From Deltaproteobacteria bacterium (lineage in GTDB: Bacteria; Myxococcota; Polyangia; Polyangiales; B10-G4): a DNA stretch of 5,206 nt. The translations under genes and the position numbers were made by a program. Shown here one piece after another: positions 1 to 5,206 of the stretch. Each line of letters starts with the position of its first letter. Position 1 is the first letter of the stretch. The notes under the pieces were generated by a model that saw only the letters and a list, made by a program, of their open reading frames with translations, was not told where the DNA came from and ran no database searches. The DNA is taken from contig JAFDCW010000398.1 in the NCBI GenBank assembly GCA_019312705.1, positions 1-5,206 of the forward strand, given 5' to 3'.

Positions 1-129
1 GTGGGGGACGGTTGTCCGGACCATCGCGCCTGCATCGGCGGAGCATGTGAAGCGTGCAGAACCGACGCGGACTGCTGCGGAGAACTCGTCTGCTATACCG
101 ACGGCACGTGCGGGCCGCTGCTCATCTGA
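1..129 (+). CDS. C-terminal end of a cysteine-rich, probably exported protein (5' end outside window)
   Basis: Frame 1 is open from the left edge to a TGA at 127-129 and gives 42 residues. Eight of them are cysteines, at visible positions 5, 11, 16, 19, 25, 26, 31 and 37, including a CxxC and an adjacent CC pair (motif TDADCCGELVC). Third positions are mostly G or C, which supports real coding. Short modules with a D-x-D-C-C core and regularly spaced cysteines are common at the ends of secreted or lipid-anchored proteins in myxobacteria, where they are thought to form disulfide-stabilised knots outside the cytoplasm; that role is inferred here. The function of the whole protein cannot be told from this tail. 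It converges on the AarF-family gene, with 13 bases between the two stop codons. Confidence 0.72.
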   Translation: MGDGCPDHRACIGGACEACRTDADCCGELVCYTDGTCGPLLI

Positions 130-142
130 CGAATTCCGGAGC

Positions 143-1717
143 CTAGCTGACCTCGAGGGCCAGCATGATGGCGACGCCCACGGCGACGCCCAGGGCACCG
201 ACGAGGCCGAGGAGCAGCCATCCGGGGGCTCGTGCCGGGGCGGGGTCGCGGATCACCTGCTCTCGGCGCAGAAACTCACCGAGGTTCTTGGCGTCGGAGA
301 AGGCGCGCTCGAGGCGAAGTAGCCTTTCGGCGAGTTGGGGCCGCTTGGAGAGCGTGAGCAAGACGTGGGGCAGGAGCTGGGTGATCTCCTCGCGCATGGA
401 CGGCCCGAAGAGGCGGCGGCGCATGATGGCGCCGGTCACGTTTCGGACCTCTTCCACCAGGTCGAGGCCCGGGCTGAAGCGCAGGACGATGCCCTCGATG
501 ATCGTGAGGTTGCGAATGACCATGAAGAGGTCGGACTGGGCCTTGAGATGGTAACGGGCCCCCACCCTCATGCCCTCGATGAGCTGCTCGGTCGCGCGGT
601 TTTCGGCGGCCGTGCTGGGGCCGGGCGGCGTGGCCAGGACCGCGCCCAGCTCCTTCCGGAAGGCATCGAGGTCGAGAGACGGGTCGGGCTGAAACACCGT
701 GATGAAGGCCTCGACGGCCTCGTCGATGCGTCCGCTCGACTGGTAAAAGAGCATCTCGAGCATCTTGTCGCGGAGTTTGCGCGGAACGTGCCCGTGCAGA
801 CCGAAGTCGATGAGCCCGATTTGGCCGGACGGGGCGAGGATGATGTTCCCGGGGTGGGTGTCGCCATGCACGAAGCCGTGCTCATAGCTCATCGAGAGCT
901 GGAGCCGCAGCATCGAGCGCCCGAACTCGTCGGGGTCGAATCCGAGAGCCGCGAGCGCCTCCCTGGTCTTGACGGTGTCGAGCTTCGTGCCTTCGAGCCA
1001 CTCCATTACAAGCAAGCGCGGGGTGCTCAGGTCCCGATATACGGCGGGCGCACGGAACTCCGGGAGCGTCGCGAGCACATCGGCGAAGCGTTCGATGGCC
1101 TGGGCTTCGGCGAGGAAGTCTATCTCGGTCTTGGCCCGCTGGGCGTACTCCTCAGCGACGCGATGAACCATGCTGCGCCGGTAGGCCGGGACGAGGAGGT
1201 CGATGAAACCGGAGACCTGGACGAGCACCTCGAGGTCCTGGAGCAGGCTCTCTTCCATGCCGGGGCGCTGCACTTTGATGGCGACCCAACGGGCCTCACC
1301 GGCGAGGCCGGGCTCTTTGAGACGTGCTCGGTAGACCTGCGCAATCGAAGCCGCGGCCGTGGGTTCGTCGGGGAACTCTGCGAATACGTCCTCAATCTCC
1401 GCGCCGAGCTCTGCCGCGATGATCTTCCTCGCCTCGTCGTGGGGAAACGGTGTGACGTGGGAGTGCAACAAGGCCAGCTCGGCGACCAGCTCTTCGCTGA
1501 AGAGATCGACCCGCGTCCCCAGCAGCTGCCCGAACTTCACGAAGGTGGGGCCGAGGCGTTCGAGGGTCCGCCGGAGCCGCACCCCGAGTTCGGTATCGGA
1601 GGGTTGTTCAGCCTCGGCGCCGTCAGCCGGGGTCGGCGTCTTGCGCTCCGTCAAGAAGCCAAGGCCCTCTTCGATGAAGACCTTCGAGATCTCTGCTACC
1701 CGGCCGAGTTTCATCAT
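143..1717 (-). CDS. AarF/UbiB/ADCK (ABC1) family atypical kinase
   Basis: This 524-residue protein, counted from ATG 1717, has the ADCK hallmarks in order: KFGQ at 61-64 (KxGQ), the alanine-rich nucleotide loop AAAS at 121-124, the VAIK lysine K148, ExD at E198/D200, HGDTHPGN at 284-291, and DFG at 304-306. One hydrophobic helix at about 500-519 suggests a C-terminal membrane anchor. Length and motif order are normal for the family. UbiB/ADCK proteins are ATP-binding, membrane-associated enzymes that support isoprenoid quinone synthesis, usually acting as ATPases rather than protein kinases. The substrate here is unknown, and many genomes carry several paralogs, so I assign no symbol. The 5' end is uncertain. 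ATG 1717 has no Shine-Dalgarno sequence. An extension to ATG 1780 in the same frame has poor third-position GC. Good coding signal continues to ATG 1820 in another frame, as described separately. Confidence 0.93.
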   Translation of the reverse strand: MMKLGRVAEISKVFIEEGLGFLTERKTPTPADGAEAEQPSDTELGVRLRRTLERLGPTFVKFGQLLGTRVDLFSEELVAELALLHSHVTPFPHDEARKIIAAELGAEIEDVFAEFPDEPTAAASIAQVYRARLKEPGLAGEARWVAIKVQRPGMEESLLQDLEVLVQVSGFIDLLVPAYRRSMVHRVAEEYAQRAKTEIDFLAEAQAIERFADVLATLPEFRAPAVYRDLSTPRLLVMEWLEGTKLDTVKTREALAALGFDPDEFGRSMLRLQLSMSYEHGFVHGDTHPGNIILAPSGQIGLIDFGLHGHVPRKLRDKMLEMLFYQSSGRIDEAVEAFITVFQPDPSLDLDAFRKELGAVLATPPGPSTAAENRATEQLIEGMRVGARYHLKAQSDLFMVIRNLTIIEGIVLRFSPGLDLVEEVRNVTGAIMRRRLFGPSMREEITQLLPHVLLTLSKRPQLAERLLRLERAFSDAKNLGEFLRREQVIRDPAPARAPGWLLLGLVGALGVAVGVAIMLALEVS

Positions 1718-1720
1718 GGT

Positions 1721-1820
1721 TCGCGGGGTTCTGGGCCAACTTGGACGTGTAGTAGGGCACGAGGTCCCCGATCGTCGCAAGCCCGCCCGTTTGCCAGCCC
1801 TCCTCGATCGATCGCGCCAT
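1721..1820 (-). other. Probable out-of-frame 5' coding segment of the AarF-family gene (apparent 1-base frameshift)
   Basis: From ATG 1820 this frame reads MARSIEEGWQTGGLATIGDL and continues to KLAQNP, about 32 codons with some 30 G/C third positions. The bias then disappears. In the same stretch, the frame of the downstream kinase has only about half G/C third positions. Removing one base from the GGGG run at 1725-1728 joins the two frames into KLAQNP-RTMMKLGRVAEI and yields a protein of about 558 residues. The simplest reading is that the gene starts at 1820 and that either the assembly has one extra G or the genome carries a real frameshift. Alternatively it could be a short overlapping leader ORF, which would end near 1623, but its codon bias fails after about 1728. 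I see no Shine-Dalgarno in front of 1820 either. Confidence 0.62.
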
Positions 1821-1836
1821 CGCGAAAGCGTCTTGA

Positions 1837-1848
1837 CGCGGCGCCGCG
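1837..1848. repeat. 12-bp perfect palindrome in the divergent spacer
   Basis: CGCGGCGCCGCG equals its own reverse complement and is centred at 1842/1843. It lies between the AarF-family start at 1820 and the AT-rich box at 1864-1870. It could be an operator serving both genes. In GC-rich DNA such palindromes also arise by chance, so the regulatory reading is weak. Confidence 0.3.
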
Positions 1849-1863
1849 CGGGCTTCCGGGCTG

Positions 1864-1869
1864 TATTAT
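1864..1869 (+). promoter_or_regulatory. Candidate -10 box for the Ser/Thr kinase gene, possibly bidirectional
   Basis: TATTAT is the only AT-rich patch in a very GC-rich spacer and matches the -10 consensus TATAAT at 5 of 6 positions. It ends nine bases before the GTG at 1879, so transcription would begin at or within a few bases of the start codon. No Shine-Dalgarno fits in that space, which suggests a leaderless or nearly leaderless mRNA. No -35 lies at the usual distance: TTGACG at 1833-1838 is 25 bases away. On the opposite strand the same bases read AATAAT or TAATAC, so the box could also drive the AarF-family gene with a leader of about 35-40 bases. Confidence 0.4.
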
Positions 1870-1878
1870 TCTCTACGG

Positions 1879-3564
1879 GTGAGCGAAGACGCCGTCACAG
1901 AAGCCGAATCCGAGACGGACGGGGATGAAGGACCGACCGCGGTGTTGACACCGCACTCGTCGCATACGCTCGGGACGTCGGGGACAGCGCACAACCCCGA
2001 GTCGGTGCTCCGCCGACTGGAGATCGAGCAGGCGCGCAACAACGCCACTACGGGTGTGCTCTTCAACACCGTCGCTTTGATCGCATGGCCGTTTCTCGAC
2101 GGGGACCCGCTGGCGTTGAAGATCTTCATCGCTGCTGTTGCCGCTAGCCTCTTGAACAACGTCTACCGCTGGTTCATCTCCACCGAAGACCGCTACAGCG
2201 GAACCCACATCCTCATATTCATCGCGGTTGCCATGCTGACCAACAGCGGCGTCATTTATTACGTGGGCGTTTTCGGGCCGGCCCTCGTCATCTTCATCAT
2301 CGACCAGTACAGCGCGTGTCTCTACAACGGGCGACGGATCGCCACCGCAACGCTGATCGCCGGCTGCACTCCCGTCGTCATCCTGGCCGGGCTCATCGCC
2401 CTCGGCGTCATCGAGGACCCGGGGTTGGTGACAGCCCACGGGTTTGCGCCTGTGAGCCTCGCCCTCTTGGCCGGCCTCTACGTCTTGCTGATGATCACCG
2501 TCTATACGACGACCCTCAAGACGCGCCAGGTCACGGTGTCATCGCTCAAGGAGCTCGACGACGCCGTGCGGCTGGCGTCACGGCGCGAGGCGCTCTTCCT
2601 CGAAGCGCGACAGGACCTCGAGCAAGCGCTGCGCGCCGGCGGCCTCGGTCGGTTTTCGGACCAGGTCCTCGGCTCCTTCAGGCTCGGCGCCGTGCTCGGC
2701 CGGGGCGGGATGGGTGAAGTCTACGAGGCGGTGCACGTCGAGACCGACGAGCCGGCTGCGGTGAAGATGCTGCTCCCGGAGGTGCTCAGTCGCCCGGACT
2801 ACGTCCGACGATTCATGCGCGAAGTGCGCATCGCCCAGTCGCTCGATTCCCCCCACGTCGTCGAGGTGTTGGAGGTCGGGGACGAGAGCGCACCGCTGCC
2901 GTACCTAGCCATGGAGCGGCTCCGCGGAGAGAATCTGGCGCAGATCCTCCGCCGGAAGCGGCGGCTGCACGGGGCGGAACTGCTCCAGCTCGTGCGCCAG
3001 GTCGCTCTCGGTATCGGTGCGGCGACGGAGGCCGGCATCGTACACCGGGACCTCAAGCCTCAGAACCTCTTCCGGACGAGCTCGGGCGCTGGGGTCTGGA
3101 AGATCCTCGACTTCGGGATCTCCAAGTACGCAGACGGCGCCGCGACTCTCACGGGCGCGCAAGTCCTGGGCACTCCGCACTACATGGCGCCAGAGCAGGC
3201 GGGCGGAGATGTCGACAGTCGCGCGGACGTTTATGGCCTCGCGGCCGTCGCATATCGCGCGATCACCGGGCGGCAGCCGTTTGTCGGCAGCGACTTCACT
3301 GCCATCATCGTCGACGTCGTGAGCAAGATGCCCGTCAAACCCACGTCGATCGCGACCGATGTGCATCGTGACATCGACCTCGCCCTCGCCATCGGCCTCG
3401 CCATGGACCCCGGTCGCCGGTTCGCGACCGCCGCGGAGCTCGCTGACGCCATCGATGCGGCCCTCCGCGGAAAGCTCGGGGGACCCTTGCGTTCGCGGGC
3501 ACGCGCCCTCCTCCGGGAGATACCGTGGCAGGAGGAGGTCGACGAGGTGAGCGATGCGAGTTGA
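1879..3564 (+). CDS. Membrane-bound Hanks-type Ser/Thr protein kinase: N-terminal 6-TM region, coiled-coil linker, C-terminal kinase domain
   Basis: This 561-residue protein starts at GTG 1879. An in-frame TGA at 1834 limits any extension, and the first internal Met (about 119) is inside the membrane region. Residues 1-50 are polar and acidic. Six hydrophobic segments follow at about 58-75, 78-99, 109-123, 125-142, 154-177 and 188-210. Arginines after segments two, four and six fit cytoplasmic N- and C-termini. A charged helical linker spans about 222-252. The kinase domain (about 267-529) is complete: GRGGMGEV 274-281, K296, alpha-C E315, HRDLKPQN 389-396, DFG 411-413, APE 437-439, D450 and R513. 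It is an RD kinase with Thr 423, 425 and 432 in the activation segment, so an active, autophosphorylating enzyme is expected. The signal and the targets are unknown. It is transcribed away from the AarF-family kinase. Confidence 0.95.
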   Translation: MSEDAVTEAESETDGDEGPTAVLTPHSSHTLGTSGTAHNPESVLRRLEIEQARNNATTGVLFNTVALIAWPFLDGDPLALKIFIAAVAASLLNNVYRWFISTEDRYSGTHILIFIAVAMLTNSGVIYYVGVFGPALVIFIIDQYSACLYNGRRIATATLIAGCTPVVILAGLIALGVIEDPGLVTAHGFAPVSLALLAGLYVLLMITVYTTTLKTRQVTVSSLKELDDAVRLASRREALFLEARQDLEQALRAGGLGRFSDQVLGSFRLGAVLGRGGMGEVYEAVHVETDEPAAVKMLLPEVLSRPDYVRRFMREVRIAQSLDSPHVVEVLEVGDESAPLPYLAMERLRGENLAQILRRKRRLHGAELLQLVRQVALGIGAATEAGIVHRDLKPQNLFRTSSGAGVWKILDFGISKYADGAATLTGAQVLGTPHYMAPEQAGGDVDSRADVYGLAAVAYRAITGRQPFVGSDFTAIIVDVVSKMPVKPTSIATDVHRDIDLALAIGLAMDPGRRFATAAELADAIDAALRGKLGGPLRSRARALLREIPWQEEVDEVSDAS

Positions 3565-3660
3565 GGACCCGACGCGAATGGTGACTTTGTGCGCGCTCGC
3601 AGACCGGGCCCCGAGCACGCGTCGCCGGTTTTGAGCCCCTAAGAAACGAATGGGAGACGC
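3565..3660. other. Intergenic spacer between the Ser/Thr kinase and the small ORF
   Basis: These 96 bases contain no convincing gene. ACCGG at about 3603-3607 can pair with CCGGT at 3626-3630, which is followed by a short T run, but the stem is only 5 bp with a loop of about 18 bases. That makes it at best a poor terminator. I see no clear -35/-10 pair for the small ORF, which might therefore be read through from the kinase gene. Confidence 0.4.
3652..3656 (+). promoter_or_regulatory. Shine-Dalgarno sequence of the small ORF
   Basis: GGGAG lies four bases before the ATG at 3661, a slightly short but workable spacing. It is the clearest ribosome binding site in the window and is a main reason for treating the small ORF as real. 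Confidence 0.5.
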
Positions 3661-3816
3661 ATGAACAAGCCGCGCGACACTGCTCTGCGCGAGCTCTGCG
3701 AGCGCACGCTGAAGCTTGACGATCCCAATAAGCCGCCGACCCCACCGGCGAGCCCCCAACTGCTCACGGGGCGGCGAGGGCGCGGGCGAGGGCGTTCACG
3801 TCCGTCGCGCCGTTGA
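3661..3816 (+). CDS. Small hypothetical protein, 51 residues, with a proline-rich middle and a basic tail
   Basis: ATG 3661, preceded by GGGAG, opens a frame ending at TGA 3814-3816. The N-terminal half (MNKPRDTALRELCERTLKLD) is charged and could form a helix. A proline-rich stretch follows (PNKPPTPPASPQ), then an Arg/Gly-rich tail (GRRGRGRGRSRPSRR). Third positions of the first 35 or so codons are largely G/C, which fits coding. The last 53 bases overlap the 3' end of the lipoprotein gene on the other strand, and the basic tail is antisense to that protein's ALARALAAP end. The tail may therefore be an incidental read-through of a gene that has lost its original stop, or the whole may be the remnant of a longer gene. 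I recognise no family, signal peptide or membrane segment. Confidence 0.45.
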   Translation: MNKPRDTALRELCERTLKLDDPNKPPTPPASPQLLTGRRGRGRGRSRPSRR

Positions 3817-4594
3817 TCGCCTCGCGCGACAGCGGCAGGATGCGGTGGTTTCGTTCCGGGCTGTCTACTGACAGCACGAGGGCGTTTTCGATCCCGTCGA
3901 CGTCGATACCCAGGCAATGACAGCTTCGGAATGCCGATCGAAAGCCTTCAGTGAGGTGGTTGTGACGTTCTTCGCTCGGAAGCCCGGCCACGCTGCCGAA
4001 GGCCGTCGTTGCCGGTGCGCAGAGGGTGATGCTGTCGCTGAACATGTCGCCGATCGCGGTTGCGCGCTCGACGCCGTCGTCGATGGCCTGGACGCGCTCC
4101 ACCTCCTGGCGGATATCATTCGGCGTGCCCTCGAATGGGATCGGTGACGGCGCGGTGGGGCCCACGACGACGAGGAACGTTTCATCGAGCTCGGCCATCT
4201 CGTCGAGGATCGGCGCGAGGGCGTCTGCCGGCGTGTCACGGCCTGCGCGGATGTAGAGCAGCAGGTCGTCGCGCCCGGGGTGGAGTATGACTACGTTTCG
4301 TCGGTGCGTCTCGTGGTCTGCGCAGACCTGCTCGAGGGGCAGCGCGCGGCCGTTGAGGACGTACCGCGTTCCGTCGGTATCGAGCACGGACCCATCCCGC
4401 GTGATCACCTGGCCCGCGTCCAGAACGGGCAGCTTCATATCCGTCGGTCCCAGCGACATCGAGACTTCGGCCACCCGGGTCATGCGCTCGACAAAGAGCG
4501 CGACGCGCTCTTCGCAGCCTCGGTCGGCGGCGTCGTCGCAGCTGGAGCAGCTCGACGTCAGCCCCAGGATGAGCAGAAGAAGGATCCGTTTCAC
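3764..4594 (-). CDS. Probable lipoprotein of unknown function
   Basis: From GTG 4594 the protein has 276 residues. It begins with a short lipoprotein-like signal: K2 R3, a hydrophobic core ILLLLILGL, then TSSC with C16 as the candidate lipidated cysteine. Thr rather than Leu at -3 makes the lipobox imperfect. The mature part is acidic and lacks further membrane helices. Cysteines lie at 16, 19, 27, 91, 192, 225 and 227, the last two as CHC, which would suit disulfides in the periplasm or at the outer membrane. Residues about 54-145 alternate strands and helices, with a DG turn at 67-68 and a VVIL-x-P-x-x-D stretch at 101-109. This loosely recalls the periplasmic domain of ExbD/TolR, but the usual N-terminal anchor is missing and I would not assign that family. 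In-frame Met codons upstream of 4594 would bury the signal peptide, so they are rejected. Confidence 0.8.
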   Translation of the reverse strand: MKRILLLLILGLTSSCSSCDDAADRGCEERVALFVERMTRVAEVSMSLGPTDMKLPVLDAGQVITRDGSVLDTDGTRYVLNGRALPLEQVCADHETHRRNVVILHPGRDDLLLYIRAGRDTPADALAPILDEMAELDETFLVVVGPTAPSPIPFEGTPNDIRQEVERVQAIDDGVERATAIGDMFSDSITLCAPATTAFGSVAGLPSEERHNHLTEGFRSAFRSCHCLGIDVDGIENALVLSVDSPERNHRILPLSREAINGATDVNALARALAAP

Positions 4595-4600
4595 GTCCTG

Positions 4601-4606
4601 AGTATA
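4601..4606 (-). promoter_or_regulatory. Candidate -10 box of a leaderless transcript for the lipoprotein gene
   Basis: On the minus strand the bases read TATACT, then six bases (CAGGAC), then the GTG start. A -10 element (TAnnnT) six to seven bases from the start codon is the typical layout of leaderless genes in GC-rich bacteria, because transcription would begin at the GTG itself. AGGA within the spacer sits only one base from the start and is too close to act as a normal Shine-Dalgarno. I find no convincing -35. Confidence 0.45.
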
Positions 4607-4680
4607 CGCGCCGAGACGTGGAGGGCGGATAGCGAACACCAAGCCAGAGGGCGGGGAGCCTTTGTGTATCCGAACCCGTC

Positions 4681-4695
4681 CGCCGCGGCGCGGCG
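4681..4695 (-). terminator. GC-only inverted repeat just after the NuiA-like gene, possible terminator hairpin
   Basis: CGCCGCG and CGCGGCG flank a single central base, two bases beyond the stop codon at 4698-4700. The RNA could fold into a very stable stem of five to six G-C pairs with a tight loop. No U tract follows on the minus strand, so it is not a classical intrinsic terminator. It may pause polymerase or protect the mRNA end. Confidence 0.35.
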
Positions 4696-4697
4696 CC

Positions 4698-5206
4698 TCA
4701 GGTCCAGACGGTGCCGACAAAGAGCCCGACGACGTCGCCGTCGGCGGTCCGGCCCACGACGCCCTGGAGGTAGAAGCCCCAATCCTCCTGCATGTTGCCG
4801 TCGTCGCCGACCGGGCCGACGATGAACTCCACGCGGTCGCTCAGATTTGCGTCGAAGAGGCTGTCGATCCGCCCCCACGCCTCTGTCGACTCGCGCATCC
4901 ACTCGTCCTCATCGGAGTCGAGCTGGGCGAGGTCCCCTGTCAGGTCGCCGGAGTCGAGTTCGACGATGATCTCGTCCCAGGTCGAGCCCACCATGCCCTC
5001 GAGGATCTGGGCGCGAAAGAGCTCACCGATCGCGTCCGAGGTCAGCGGCGCTTCCGGATCGGCCGGGGTCGCGCGCATGAAGACCGGCTCGTAGTCGGCC
5101 TCCGACACATAGAACGCACCGGTAGCGGCCTCGGCAAAGGCGTCTTCGAGGCTCAACTCCGGAGCAGCGCAACCCTCACCAGCGCAATTGACCGTGAGCG
5201 CGAAGG
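4698..5206 (-). CDS. Nuclease A inhibitor (NuiA)-like protein, N-terminus outside window
   Basis: The frame is open from the right edge to TGA at 4698-4700, giving 168 visible residues. A TTG at 5156 lies inside the open frame, and good coding signal runs above it, so it is not the likely start. Residues about 19-168 resemble the NuiA family: an N-terminal helix (LEDAFAEAATGAF), then YVSEADYEP at 32-40, matching the SESEYP motif of cyanobacterial NuiA, a long acidic middle, and a C-terminal strand pair around GVVGRTADGDVVGLF ending in TVWT. As I recall, NuiA blocks the DNA/RNA non-specific endonuclease NucA through the Glu of SESEYP and its C-terminal Thr; E35 and T168 occupy those positions here. 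The visible N-terminal stretch has two cysteines (C7, C12) in a small-residue context, which could be the end of an export region, but no signal peptide can be seen. The partner nuclease is not in the window. The family call rests on motif and length only. Confidence 0.7.
   Translation of the reverse strand, partial: FALTVNCAGEGCAAPELSLEDAFAEAATGAFYVSEADYEPVFMRATPADPEAPLTSDAIGELFRAQILEGMVGSTWDEIIVELDSGDLTGDLAQLDSDEDEWMRESTEAWGRIDSLFDANLSDRVEFIVGPVGDDGNMQEDWGFYLQGVVGRTADGDVVGLFVGTVWT

Noticed and set aside
1718..1780. In-frame N-terminal extension of the AarF-family protein to ATG 1780
   Set aside because: Only about half of its third positions are G/C and it is rich in Arg, Pro and Thr. The same bases in the frame from 1820 show clear coding bias.
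1833..1869. TTGACG (1833-1838) and TATTAT (1864-1869) as a sigma-70 promoter pair
   Set aside because: The 25-base spacer is far from the usual 16-18, so TTGACG is probably coincidental.
335..1882. Long open frame of 515 codons on the + strand across the AarF-family gene
   Set aside because: It is antisense to a gene with unmistakable kinase motifs. Long open antisense frames are expected in GC-rich coding DNA, and the translation shows no recognisable domain.
3603..3633. Intrinsic terminator after the Ser/Thr kinase gene
   Set aside because: It has only a 5-bp stem, a loop of about 18 bases and four Ts, too weak to call as a terminator.
3650..3664. Four-codon ORF overlapping the start of the small ORF
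   Set aside because: It is too short, has no ribosome binding site of its own and is most simply chance.
2905..3759. Open frame of 284 codons on the - strand across the Ser/Thr kinase
   Set aside because: It mirrors the kinase domain on the other strand. It is Arg-rich, low in complexity and without family motifs.
4595..4720. In-frame extension of the lipoprotein to ATG 4720
   Set aside because: It would overlap the stop of the NuiA-like gene, place 42 residues before a typical signal peptide and run through the TATACT box.
5154..5156. TTG at 5156 as the start of the NuiA-like protein
   Set aside because: The frame stays open to the window edge with good third-position bias and no Shine-Dalgarno before the TTG, so the true start lies outside.

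Overview
The window is GC-rich, with a strong G/C bias at third codon positions. It carries two signalling-type kinases, a cysteine-rich exported protein end, a probable lipoprotein and a NuiA-like protein. This mix suggests a myxobacterium-like member of the Myxococcota (Polyangia-type). That is inferred from composition and gene content; no rRNA or marker gene is present. I see no tRNA, rRNA, insertion sequence, CRISPR array, origin or phage gene.

Layout, left to right. (1) 1-129, + strand: the last 42 residues of a cysteine-rich, probably exported protein. (2) 143-1717, - strand: a complete AarF/UbiB/ADCK-family atypical kinase with all family hallmarks and a C-terminal membrane anchor. 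Codon bias shows its coding signal continuing upstream to an ATG at 1820, but in a different frame, so the N-terminus carries an apparent 1-base frameshift at a GGGG run. (3) About 1821-1878: a 58-bp divergent promoter region with a 12-bp palindrome and an AT-rich box readable as a -10 element on either strand. (4) 1879-3564, + strand: a Hanks-type Ser/Thr kinase with six predicted membrane helices and a coiled-coil linker in front of a C-terminal kinase domain. (5) 3661-3816, + strand: a small unrecognised ORF of 51 codons with a ribosome binding site and a basic tail. (6) 3764-4594, - strand: a probable lipoprotein of unknown function that may be leaderless. (7) 4698 to the right edge, - strand: a nuclease A inhibitor (NuiA)-like protein whose N-terminus lies outside the window.

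The two kinases are transcribed away from each other from one short spacer and may share control. The NuiA-like gene lies upstream of the lipoprotein gene on the same strand, with about 100 bp between them. That gap holds a hairpin and a TATACT box, so the two are probably separate transcripts. I cannot demonstrate a new multi-gene system. The best leads are the inverted architecture of the Ser/Thr kinase, the frameshifted AarF N-terminus, the NuiA-like protein that keeps both likely inhibitory residues, and the candidate leaderless and bidirectional promoters.
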